Part shown: piece by piece, positions 43,999 to 51,840 of the stretch
Numbering within the stretch: the stretch's first letter is position 1
How the letters are laid out: each line of letters starts with the position of its first letter
Origin: Parahaliea mediterranea
Lineage (GTDB): Bacteria > Pseudomonadota > Gammaproteobacteria > Pseudomonadales > Halieaceae
NCBI RefSeq assembly: GCF_017255185.1
Contig: NZ_JAFKCZ010000012.1
Location: 62,001-126,000, forward strand
Length of the DNA stretch: 64,000 nucleotides
Direction of reading: 5' to 3'
Made by a program: the position numbers and the translations under genes
Notes under the pieces: generated by a model
Database searches by the model: none
What the model was told of the DNA's origin: nothing
The model's input: the letters and a program-made list of their open reading frames with translations, nothing else

Positions 43999-44050
43999 CC
44001 GGCGCTCACCGGGCCGCCCGCGCGATGAGCCTCGCAGGGGCCGGCAACGG

Positions 44051-44077
44051 AATCAATCAGCCGGCAGATTGATTTTT
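44051..44077 (+). terminator. Rho-independent terminator after cytochrome c'
   Basis: AATCAATC and GATTGATT form an eight-base stem around an eight-base loop that contains a GCCGGC self-complementary core. A run of T follows (44073-44077). It lies 53 bases past the stop codon. Confidence 0.7.
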
Positions 44078-44080
44078 CCT

Positions 44081-44140
44081 GTCCCTGTCGGCGGCCACGC
44101 GCCGCAAACAGGGCTTGAAAAGGCCTCGCGAGGCCTTTTT
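44081..44140. repeat. Dispersed terminator-bearing element, copy 2
   Basis: Positions 44091-44125 match 18171-18205 at 30 of 35 bases. The 3' part is a hairpin AAAAGGCCT-CGCG-AGGCCTTTT (44118-44139) followed by T, a bidirectional terminator between convergent genes, 26 bases beyond the end of the cytochrome b561 gene. Confidence 0.65.
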
Positions 44141-44164
44141 GAGTTCAACACACGGGCAAACACG

Positions 44165-44836
44165 CTACCAGGGGCTGACCGGCGCCGGCACCAGTTCCAG
44201 CAACAGCCACAGGCCGGCCCCGGCCAAGGCCAGGAAGCACAATGCCCGCCACGCCGGCGCGGGGGGCGCGGCCCCTTCCCGGCCCGCGACACTACCCTTC
44301 ACCATCGCCTGGACAAGCTTCTCTCCCCTTGCCCACTGGTGCCAGGCCACCGCCAGGATGTGCAGCGCGACCAGGCCCAGCAAGGCGTTGAAAGCCACTT
44401 CGTGCACCGCGCCAAAGCGGTCCTGCCAGGCGCCGCTCGCCAGGTGGTGCAGCGGCCCGTCGAACAGGATATCGTCGGAATTGAACAGGCCACTGACCAC
44501 CTGCAACAGCAACAACGCCAGGGCGACAACCACGAACCAGCCCCCCAGCGGATTGTGTCCCGACGCGGCGCCGTCCCTGTCGCGCAGGCCATCCCGGACA
44601 AAGCCGGCAACCGCGCGCGGCCCGCGAAGAAAAGCGCCAAAGCGCGATGCCCGGCTGCCCCAGAATCCCCATGCCAGGCGGAACAACACCAGTACCAGCA
44701 CAGTGTAGCCAAGGCGCTCGTGCCAATCGGTCAGGCCCTCTTCTCCCGTCCACCAGGCCAGGGGAATGGCCAGCACCAAGATCCAGTGAAACAAGCGCGT
44801 CGGCCAGTCCCAGAGCGGGTAGCGTTTCGATGACAT
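44165..44836 (-). CDS. Cytochrome b561-family membrane protein
   Basis: A 223-residue di-heme cytochrome b of the Ni/Fe-hydrogenase b-type / b561 superfamily. It has four to five hydrophobic helices and histidines in WPTRLFHWILVLAIP, DWHERLGYTVLVL, VHEVAFNALLGLVALHILAV and AWHQWARGEKLV. It probably passes electrons between quinol and a periplasmic c-type cytochrome. The ATG at 44836 follows AGGAGG; upstream frame residues are basic. It is the last gene of an M20-NUDIX-b561 run. Confidence 0.88.
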   Translation of the reverse strand: MSSKRYPLWDWPTRLFHWILVLAIPLAWWTGEEGLTDWHERLGYTVLVLVLFRLAWGFWGSRASRFGAFLRGPRAVAGFVRDGLRDRDGAASGHNPLGGWFVVVALALLLLQVVSGLFNSDDILFDGPLHHLASGAWQDRFGAVHEVAFNALLGLVALHILAVAWHQWARGEKLVQAMVKGSVAGREGAAPPAPAWRALCFLALAGAGLWLLLELVPAPVSPW

Positions 44837-44852
44837 CAGCCTCCTCCCCTCG

Positions 44853-45563
44853 CTAGCCGTGAACCAGGGAGGGCCACGCCGCGTCGACGCCCTGGTAACG
44901 GTAGTGCCAGCGCCCCTCGCACAGCACGGCGCGATGCCGGGGACCCGGCGTGGTGGCGTCACCGCGGTCGTAACCGGCGTCGCCCGGAAACATGACCAGT
45001 AATTGCCCGTCTTCCTTGCCGATCACCGGCATGACTTGCGGCGGCGCCGCGCGCTCACCCCGCGCAAGGAAGGACGCCAGGCTGTCGAATCGGGCGAGAT
45101 CACACAGGGTGATGAAGGTGGGCGGCAGCAGGCCCAGCTCCCCCTGCTCCTGGAATTCCACGGCCTCGCGCACCGGCAGCCAGCGGGCATCGTGAATTTC
45201 GCTGCCGTCGATCACCACGTCGCCGGCGCCATCCACCGGCGCCGCGTAGAAGCGCGTATCGAAGCGCTTGGGCTCCACCTCCGGCGTGATCCAGCGACTG
45301 ATCAGTTGCATGCGCTCGGGAAGCGGCGCCAGGCCGCACTCTTCCCGCGCCTCCCGCACCGCCGCCAATCGCGCCGCCCGATCGGGGTCGTCCGCCGCGG
45401 CGGTCCGGTCGGCGGCCTCTATGGCCCCGCCGGGAAACACCCACACTCCGCCCGCGAACATCAGCGCCTTGTTGCGCTTGAGCAGCAGCGTTTCCAGCCC
45501 CCGCGCGCCATCCCGCAACAACACCACCGTGCTGGCGGGACGGGCCAACACCGCCTTGTCCAT
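44853..45563 (-). CDS. NUDIX hydrolase (NUDT19-like)
   Basis: A 236-residue NUDIX protein. The motif begins FPGGAIE and resumes with VREAREECGL after a roughly 18-residue insertion, as in the NUDT19/CoA-diphosphatase-like branch rather than the compact box. That branch suggests a CoA-ester or nucleotide-diphosphate substrate. It starts three bases after the stop of the M20 gene and ends 16 bases before the b561 start, so the three genes are probably co-transcribed. Confidence 0.88.
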   Translation of the reverse strand: MDKAVLARPASTVVLLRDGARGLETLLLKRNKALMFAGGVWVFPGGAIEAADRTAAADDPDRAARLAAVREAREECGLAPLPERMQLISRWITPEVEPKRFDTRFYAAPVDGAGDVVIDGSEIHDARWLPVREAVEFQEQGELGLLPPTFITLCDLARFDSLASFLARGERAAPPQVMPVIGKEDGQLLVMFPGDAGYDRGDATTPGPRHRAVLCEGRWHYRYQGVDAAWPSLVHG

Positions 45564-45566
45564 CGT

Positions 45567-46898
45567 CTATTGCTCCCGCAGCAGGTCGAGCAGCGCGGTA
45601 ACGGTTGCCTCGACACCGAGGGTCACCGCTGGTTCTGGCGTGATTTTGAACAGCGGGGAATGGTGTGAAGGTACCGCCGTGCCGCCCGCTTCCTCGCGGT
45701 CGAAATCCGCCTGCGGCGTACCGCCCACCGCGAAGTAGGTGCTGGGAATATAGGGGTCGGTGGTAAAGAAGGGGAAGTCCTCCGCGCCCATGCCCTTGCG
45801 CTTTTCCGGTTCGGCGATCACCTCGGCGCCCAGTTCCTCCACCCACAGCGCGCGCAAACGCTGGGTCAGCCCGGTGTCGTTGATCGTGGGCGGCACCCAC
45901 TCCTCGGACACGATTACCTCGGGCAGCTTGTCCTCCGGCAGGCCGGCCACGCGACCCATGTTCTCCGCCACGCGCTTGATGCCATCCAGTAGCAGTTGCC
46001 GCGTCTCCAGGTCGTCGTTGCGCACCGTTAGCTGCAGGTGGGCGCGGTCGGAAATAATATTGTGCTTGGTGCCGGCGTGGAAGGAACCCACGGTGATCAC
46101 CCCGGGATAGCGCGGCGGCTTGTCGCGACTGATGACGGTTTGCAGCGCGAGCACGATCTGGCTGCCGAGGACCACCGGATCCACGCCTCGGTGGGGGCTC
46201 GCGCCGTGGGCGCCGACCCCGTGCACGATGATATCCACCGTGTCGGCCCCGGAGTACGGGGAGCCATCGGTCACCCCGATCTTGCCGGTGGGCAGCTCCG
46301 AGGTGACGTGAAAGGCCATGGCGTAGTCGGGCTGGCCAAAGCGTTGCCAGAGATTGTCCTCCATCATCATTTTAGCGCCGCCGACACGCTCTTCCGCGGG
46401 CTGCCCGATCAACATCAGGGTGCCGGACCACTCATCCCTGCGCGCGGCCATCGCCCTGGCGGTTCCCACCAGGCTGGTGATGTGCACGTCGTGTCCACAG
46501 GCGTGCATCACGAAGACCTCATTGCCGTCCCAGTCCACCTGCTTGTGACGGGAGGCATTGGCCAGGCCGGACTTTTCCTCCACCGGCAGGCCGTCCATGT
46601 CGGCGCGCATCATAACCAGGGGGCCGGGACCGTTTTTCATCATCGCCACCACGCCGGTGCCGCCCACCCCCTCGGTGACCTCGAATCCCGCGTCACGCAG
46701 CTCTCGCGCCAAACGGGCCGAGGTCTTGTGCTCCATGCCGGAGAGTTCGGGATTGCGGTGGAAATAGTCGAACAGGTCTCCCAGGTGGGCGCGATAGTCA
46801 GCCGCCACGGCATCGGCCAGTTCGTCGGCGTGCAGGGTGGGCACGACGAAAGCACAGCCGATGACGGCCGCCGCGAGGTATCTCAGTGGTCGATGCAT
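45567..46898 (-). CDS. Exported M20-family amidohydrolase/peptidase
   Basis: A 443-residue M20D-type metallohydrolase with a signal peptide (cleavage near LHA-DELAD). Metal-binding motifs are MHACGHDVH, GQPAEERVGG and the C-terminal HHSPLF. Dimerisation-domain features appear in HGVGAHGASPHRGVDPV. Family members hydrolyse N-acyl amino acids or aminoacyl-aminobenzoates. The export signal places it in the periplasm. It begins a three-gene minus-strand run and is divergent from the saccharopine dehydrogenase gene. Confidence 0.9.
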   Translation of the reverse strand: MHRPLRYLAAAVIGCAFVVPTLHADELADAVAADYRAHLGDLFDYFHRNPELSGMEHKTSARLARELRDAGFEVTEGVGGTGVVAMMKNGPGPLVMMRADMDGLPVEEKSGLANASRHKQVDWDGNEVFVMHACGHDVHITSLVGTARAMAARRDEWSGTLMLIGQPAEERVGGAKMMMEDNLWQRFGQPDYAMAFHVTSELPTGKIGVTDGSPYSGADTVDIIVHGVGAHGASPHRGVDPVVLGSQIVLALQTVISRDKPPRYPGVITVGSFHAGTKHNIISDRAHLQLTVRNDDLETRQLLLDGIKRVAENMGRVAGLPEDKLPEVIVSEEWVPPTINDTGLTQRLRALWVEELGAEVIAEPEKRKGMGAEDFPFFTTDPYIPSTYFAVGGTPQADFDREEAGGTAVPSHHSPLFKITPEPAVTLGVEATVTALLDLLREQ

Positions 46899-47060
46899 TC
46901 CGGTTTTTCCTTTTCTGGCTCACTCGGTTCGGGTATCACCGAGGCTATCAGAGCCGTGTAAAAGCGCAAGCTCGGGCGACCCCAAACGAAAGCGCGCAAC
47001 CGCGGCGCGGACAATACAGGGTCCTTGCGGTACAGTGGCCGCTTTTGCTGGAGACCGTCC

Positions 47061-48155
47061 ATGACAACAACGGACAAAACCCTGCTGTGGTTGCGCTGCG
47101 AGAACCGCGACGAAGAGGCGCGCAGCCCGCTCACGCCGACGGACGCTGGCCGCCTGGTGAGCGCGGGCTTTACGGTGGTGGTGGAACGCTCCTCACAGCG
47201 CTGCTTCGGCGACGAGGCCTACCTGGCCATGGGCTGCCGCATCGCCCTGCCCGGCCAGTGGCGGGAGGCACCCGCGAACGCGTTTATATTGGGACTCAGG
47301 GAGCTGCCGCCGCCCCCCGTCGCGCTGCGGCACAGGCACATCTATTTTGCCCGAGCCGACAAAGACCAGCCGGGCGCCGCGGATTTGCTCGCCCGCTTGC
47401 GTCACGGCGGCGGCGAGCTACTCGACCTGGAATACCTGGTGGACGAGCGCGAACGTCGCCTGGCGGCCTTCGGTTACTGGGCGGGCTTTGCCGGCGCCGC
47501 CCTGGCGATACGGGCCTGGGCCAGACAGTCACTGGCCATCGAACCCTGCCTGCCACCGCTGGCGCCCTACCACTCGCGCGCGGATTTGCTCGGCGCCCTG
47601 GAGCCGGAACTGGAACGGGCCCTGGAGCGCGCCGCGCCGCCTCGCAGCCTGGTCATCGGCTCCGCGGGCCGCTGCGGCAGCGGCGCGCGGGCCCTGCTGG
47701 AAGCACTGCAACTGCCCTGCGACGGCTGGGACATCGACGAGACCGTTGGCGGGGGCCCTTTCGATACTATTTTGGCGCAGGACATCCTGGTCAATTGCGT
47801 GCGTTTACAGCGCGCGACACCGCCCTTCCTCACGCCCGGGCTACTGCGGCGACCGCGGCGTGCGCTGCGCGTCATCGTCGATGTCAGCTGCGACCCCGGC
47901 AATCCCCGCAACCCGCTGCCCGTTTACCGCGAGGCGACCTCCTTTGCCGCCCCCGCGTTGCGCCTGCGGGTGCCCGCGCCACTGCTGCACCTGATCGCCA
48001 TCGACAACCTGTCATCGCTGCTACCCGCCGAGGCCAGTACCGACTTCAGCGCGCAGCTGCTGCCCGCCCTGCTGCAGCTGGCGAATGACCGGGCCTCGGT
48101 CTGGCGCCGCGCCCGGGCACTGCTGCGCGAATACGCCGACCCCGTCCCCATCTAG
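47061..48155 (+). CDS. Saccharopine dehydrogenase (NAD+, L-lysine-forming)-like protein
   Basis: A 364-residue AlaDH/PNT-fold enzyme resembling fungal Lys1. It has the N-terminal RSPLTPTDAGRLVSAGFTV, the active-site region HRHIYFARADKDQPGA, FGYWAGFAGAALAIRAWA and the nucleotide-binding IGSAGRCGSGARALLEAL. The WDIDET pair and PVYREAT end the recognisable motifs. It would interconvert saccharopine with lysine and 2-oxoglutarate. No partner genes for lysine degradation are adjacent. The ATG at 47061 follows CTGGAG; residues upstream are not conserved. Confidence 0.85.
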   Translation: MTTTDKTLLWLRCENRDEEARSPLTPTDAGRLVSAGFTVVVERSSQRCFGDEAYLAMGCRIALPGQWREAPANAFILGLRELPPPPVALRHRHIYFARADKDQPGAADLLARLRHGGGELLDLEYLVDERERRLAAFGYWAGFAGAALAIRAWARQSLAIEPCLPPLAPYHSRADLLGALEPELERALERAAPPRSLVIGSAGRCGSGARALLEALQLPCDGWDIDETVGGGPFDTILAQDILVNCVRLQRATPPFLTPGLLRRPRRALRVIVDVSCDPGNPRNPLPVYREATSFAAPALRLRVPAPLLHLIAIDNLSSLLPAEASTDFSAQLLPALLQLANDRASVWRRARALLREYADPVPI

Positions 48156-48194
48156 GCCCACTGGCTCGACACCGGGTCCCGGAGAACGGGCCCG

Positions 48195-48216
48195 CGCGCC
48201 GCTATCAGGCGGCGCG
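48195..48216. terminator. GC-rich hairpin between convergent genes
   Basis: CGCGCCGC and GCGGCGCG form an eight-base perfect stem with a six-base TATCAG loop, between the saccharopine dehydrogenase stop and the convergent TSUP gene stop. No U-run follows. Confidence 0.55.
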
Positions 48217-48219
48217 TAG

Positions 48220-49443
48220 TCAGTGGCCCGCCAGCAGGCGGTCGGCCATGGACAAGTCGTACCCGAGTTGACGCGCCCGCTCACGGGCATCCGCCCGCTC
48301 CCCGGCGGGGCGCGACACCACCCACAGGTTGGTGGAACGGGTGCCCGAACGGCAATAAGCCAGTACCGGGCCGTCGCCGTCAAAAGCCGCGGCCACGTCC
48401 GCGAGCGCAGCCCCCGGGAAATTCATGGCGGTGACCGGCAGATAGCGGTATTCCAAACCGTGGGCCGCCGCGGCCGCGGCAATTTCCGCGCTGCCCGGCT
48501 GGCCGGGCACCTCGCCGTCGGGGCGATTGTTCAATACGACCTTGTAGCCCGCGGCGGCGATGGCCGGCATGTCCCGAGGATCAATTTGTTCGGAGGCGCC
48601 CACGCCCGGGGCCAGTTCCACGATATTCATACGGTGTACACCCTGGATTGCATTCAGTACCGATTCCGCTTGCATTGTAACTGCTGGGGACGCGAGCACA
48701 CCACTCGCCCCCAGCCACAACAGGCGCAGGCCCACCAGGACGAGGAAGGCGCTGATAATGCCGTAGTACAGCCGCGGTTCGGTGCGCTCCACCAGGAAGC
48801 GACCAATCCACACCCCCAGCGGCGCCAGCGGCACCAGCGCCAGGGAGTACAGCAGGTTGTCGCCGCTGAACTGGCCGAGCAGGTAGTAGGGCAATAGCTT
48901 CACCGCGTTGACCACGGCGAAAAACATGCCCGCGGTGCCCGCGAACAACAGTGGCGCCAGGCCGCGCGGCAGCAGGTAGACCGTGAGCGGAGGCCCCCCC
49001 GCGTGAATGCTGAAACTGGTGAAGCCGGCGAGGCCACCGAAAAAGGCCGCCGACACGCGGTTGTGGGGCTTGTGCGCGGCCGCCGAGCGCGACAGCAGGA
49101 AATTGGCGCCAAAGACCAGCGCGACAATGCCGATCAGCACCCGCATCCAGTCCTCGCTCATGGACTCGGCGCTCAGGTAACCCAGGGCCACGCCGCACAG
49201 GGCGCCCGGCAGCAGAATGCGCAGGGCGCGCCGGTCGAAGTGCCCCCAATAGGTTTTCACCACCACCGCGTCCATCACCACCAGGATCGGCAGCAGGATC
49301 GCCGCGGCCTGGGTCGGCGACATCACCAGCGCCATCATCGGCACCGACACCATGGCGATGGCACCGCCGAAGCCGCCCTTGGCAATACCATAGAGCAGTA
49401 CGGCGGGAACGCTGACCAGGTAGAAATAGGGGTCGGTCAGCAA
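48220..49443 (-). CDS. TSUP (TauE/SafE) permease fused to a DUF442 sulfur-transferase/phosphatase domain
   Basis: A 407-residue two-domain protein. Residues about 5-245 are an eight-helix TSUP permease (GIAKGGFGGAIAMVSVPMMA and GGLAGFTSFSIHAGGPPL repeats). Residues 272-385 are a DUF442/Blh-type domain with the active-site loop CRSGTRS at 364-370. In other bacteria these occur as separate proteins in sulfide-responsive bigR operons, so sulfite or thiosulfate export coupled to sulfur chemistry is a reasonable guess. It starts at TTG seven bases after the purC stop. No ribosome site precedes Met272, so a single fused product is favoured. Confidence 0.85.
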   Translation of the reverse strand: MLTDPYFYLVSVPAVLLYGIAKGGFGGAIAMVSVPMMALVMSPTQAAAILLPILVVMDAVVVKTYWGHFDRRALRILLPGALCGVALGYLSAESMSEDWMRVLIGIVALVFGANFLLSRSAAAHKPHNRVSAAFFGGLAGFTSFSIHAGGPPLTVYLLPRGLAPLLFAGTAGMFFAVVNAVKLLPYYLLGQFSGDNLLYSLALVPLAPLGVWIGRFLVERTEPRLYYGIISAFLVLVGLRLLWLGASGVLASPAVTMQAESVLNAIQGVHRMNIVELAPGVGASEQIDPRDMPAIAAAGYKVVLNNRPDGEVPGQPGSAEIAAAAAAHGLEYRYLPVTAMNFPGAALADVAAAFDGDGPVLAYCRSGTRSTNLWVVSRPAGERADARERARQLGYDLSMADRLLAGH

Positions 49444-49450
49444 GGGCGGG

Positions 49451-50554
49451 TCAGTCGATCAGGCCGAACTCGCGCCCCAGCACATCGATGATTTCCGCCC
49501 GGGGATTGTCGGCGATGCTCAGGGGCTCGCCGGTGATGCGCTCGGCAATACCGGTGTAGGTCGCGGAAACCTCCATCAGCACTTCGGTGGGCAGCGCGTG
49601 GTCGCGGGCCAGGGCCTGGCGCTGGGTCATGCGGTCCTTGTCGAGCAGGACATCCGGGTCGGGGAAGTGGTTCAGCAGCAACTGGCGGAAGCCTTCCTTG
49701 GAGTTTTCCACGATCCGCCCCTCGCGGTAGGCGGGGCCGTCCCAGATGCGCGAGGAGTCGGGCGTGCCCACCTCGTCCATGTAGATCAGTTTTTCCGCGC
49801 CCGAGGCGTCGGTCACGTAGCCGAACTCGAACTTGGTATCCACGAAGATCTGGTCCAGCTTCGCCAGTTCGTCGCCGATGACCTCGAAACCCTCGCGCAG
49901 CAGGGTCTCGTAGCGATCAATGTCCGCCTCGGTGGAAAAATTGAAGGCCTTGAAATTGGCCTCGATATCGCCGCGGGTAATGTTCACGTCGTCCACCGCC
50001 GGCACGCCGGGGATGCCCTCGAGGATGCCCTTGGTGGACGGGGTAATCAGCAGCTCGGGCAATTTCTGGTCGCGCTCCAGGCCGTCGGGAATACCAATAC
50101 CGCAGAACTCGCGCTCTCCCTTGGCATAGGCGCGCCACATGGAACCGGTGATGTACTGCCGGGCGATCGCCTCGATCATCACCGGCCGGGCCTTCTGTAC
50201 GATCCACACCAGCGGGTGCGGGATTTCCAGGATATGGCTGTCGGCCAGGCCCCGTTCGCGGAACAGGCGGAACCAGTGATTGGAGATGGCGTTCAGCGCC
50301 GCGCCCTTGCCGGGGACGCCGTTCATGCCACCCTCGCCGTGCCAGATGCAATCGAAAGCGGATATGCGATCGGAAATCACCATGATGGCAAGCGGCGCGT
50401 CGGCGGCCACGTCGTAGCCCCGCTCGGCGATAAGCCGGGCACTGTCGGCGGCGCTGAGCCAGTACACGGATCGCACCTTGCCGCTGTGGATGGGGGCGTC
50501 GGTACGGATGGGCAGGTCGTTGTTTACCGCCAAAACCTTGTCTGCAAGACTCAT
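49451..50554 (-). CDS. purC: Phosphoribosylaminoimidazole-succinocarboxamide synthase
   Basis: A 367-residue SAICAR synthetase, the longer PurC form. Evidence includes [59 protein letters not shown] and [20 protein letters not shown] followed by [12 protein letters not shown]. It adds aspartate to CAIR in purine synthesis. The ATG at 50554 (MSLADKV) is chosen over an ATG seven codons upstream because GGGA lies nearby and the family N-terminus begins here. It diverges from pldA; a TSUP fusion gene follows closely. Confidence 0.93.
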   Translation of the reverse strand: MSLADKVLAVNNDLPIRTDAPIHSGKVRSVYWLSAADSARLIAERGYDVAADAPLAIMVISDRISAFDCIWHGEGGMNGVPGKGAALNAISNHWFRLFRERGLADSHILEIPHPLVWIVQKARPVMIEAIARQYITGSMWRAYAKGEREFCGIGIPDGLERDQKLPELLITPSTKGILEGIPGVPAVDDVNITRGDIEANFKAFNFSTEADIDRYETLLREGFEVIGDELAKLDQIFVDTKFEFGYVTDASGAEKLIYMDEVGTPDSSRIWDGPAYREGRIVENSKEGFRQLLLNHFPDPDVLLDKDRMTQRQALARDHALPTEVLMEVSATYTGIAERITGEPLSIADNPRAEIIDVLGREFGLID

Positions 50555-50730
50555 TTGAATGTCCCGATAGTTCATACGAAGAAGAGGCCGCACGGGCTCG
50601 CGGCCCGGGCACCGGAAAAGCGCGAATTCTAGCAAAAACCTCTGCCGCGGGCATCCCGGCGCCGCGATTGTCCCGGCCGCCCGCCTTCCACTATCATGGC
50701 GGCCCTCTCCCGCTTTTTGGTACTGCCGCT

Positions 50731-51747
50731 ATGCGCCCGGTAACAGCTTCCCTCGTGCTCCCCGTTCTGGCCGGCGTCCTGGCCCCGCTCGCCGGCGCCG
50801 CCAACTCCCTGGCCGAGTGCGCCCTGCTCCAGGACGACGCGCTGCGACTGGGTTGCTACGACGCGCTGGCCAAGGCGGAGGCGGAAGCCAGCGACGACAC
50901 CCCGACCGACGCCAACGCGCTGGCCGAGCAAGTGGTCAGGCAGGAGGGTCCGGGTCGCAAGGAGCTGCTTGCCGGAGAGCGCCTGCGCCAGGAGCAGGCG
51001 GTCGCCAACAATGCCTTTGTGCTTACGCCCCACCGGCGCAATTACCTGCTGCCGGTCACCTACAACAGCCGCATCAACGACGAACCCTGGCGGGCACAGT
51101 ATCCCGACGACGACATGCAGGAAGTCGAGGCCAAATTCCAGTTCAGCGTGAAGGCCCTGATCTGGGGGGACCTGCTCGGCGAGGGCAACAGCCTGTGGGG
51201 CGGATACACTCAGGAAAACTGGTGGCAGGTCTACAACGAGTCATCGCCCTTTCGCGAGACCAACTACCAGCCGGAGGTGTTCTTTACCTTCGAGAACGAC
51301 TGGCAAGCGCTGGGTTTCACCAACACCCTGCTGACCCTGGGACTCAACCACCAGTCCAACGGCCAGGGCGGCGACCTGTCGCGCAGCTGGAACCGGATCA
51401 TCGGCGGCGCCGTGTTCGAACGCCAGCGCATGACCCTGGGGGCGCGCCTGTGGTATCGCCTGCCAGAGAGCCGGGAAGACGACGACAACCCCGACATTCT
51501 CGACTACTACGGCTACGGCGACCTCACCGGGGTGTGGAAATACCACCAGCACGAGTTCTCGGTGATGCTGCGCAACAACCTGCGCAGCGACAACAAAGGC
51601 GCGGTGGAACTGGAGTGGACCTTCCCCATCAGCCCCCGTTTCAAGGGCTACATACAGTACTTCCACGGTTACGGCGAGAGCATGGTCGACTACGACCACA
51701 TCACCAACCGCATCGGGGTGGGCCTGTCGCTCACCGATTTGCTGTAG
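50731..51747 (+). CDS. pldA: Outer-membrane phospholipase A1
   Basis: A 338-residue OMPLA homologue with a signal peptide (about residues 1-24) and a periplasmic N-terminal extension including a Cys30-Cys42 pair. The 12-strand barrel follows. The catalytic triad is in LGLNHQSNGQ and RSWNR: His207, Ser209 and Asn221. It hydrolyses misplaced phospholipids in the outer leaflet. The ATG at 50731 is preferred over upstream in-frame ATG 50668, which would precede the signal with a non-hydrophobic stretch. Confidence 0.92.
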   Translation: MRPVTASLVLPVLAGVLAPLAGAANSLAECALLQDDALRLGCYDALAKAEAEASDDTPTDANALAEQVVRQEGPGRKELLAGERLRQEQAVANNAFVLTPHRRNYLLPVTYNSRINDEPWRAQYPDDDMQEVEAKFQFSVKALIWGDLLGEGNSLWGGYTQENWWQVYNESSPFRETNYQPEVFFTFENDWQALGFTNTLLTLGLNHQSNGQGGDLSRSWNRIIGGAVFERQRMTLGARLWYRLPESREDDDNPDILDYYGYGDLTGVWKYHQHEFSVMLRNNLRSDNKGAVELEWTFPISPRFKGYIQYFHGYGESMVDYDHITNRIGVGLSLTDLL

Positions 51748-51840
51748 CGCCCGGCGGCGCGGGGACCATCGCCCTGTTACTCCCCGCGAGACCCGTTAAA
51801 ATATAGCGCAGGGACACTCTCAGACAATAAGCGGACGACA

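Noticed and set aside
48220-48630. Separate DUF442 gene starting at Met272 of the TSUP protein
   Set aside because: The frame is continuous and no good ribosome site precedes that methionine, so a fusion is favoured.
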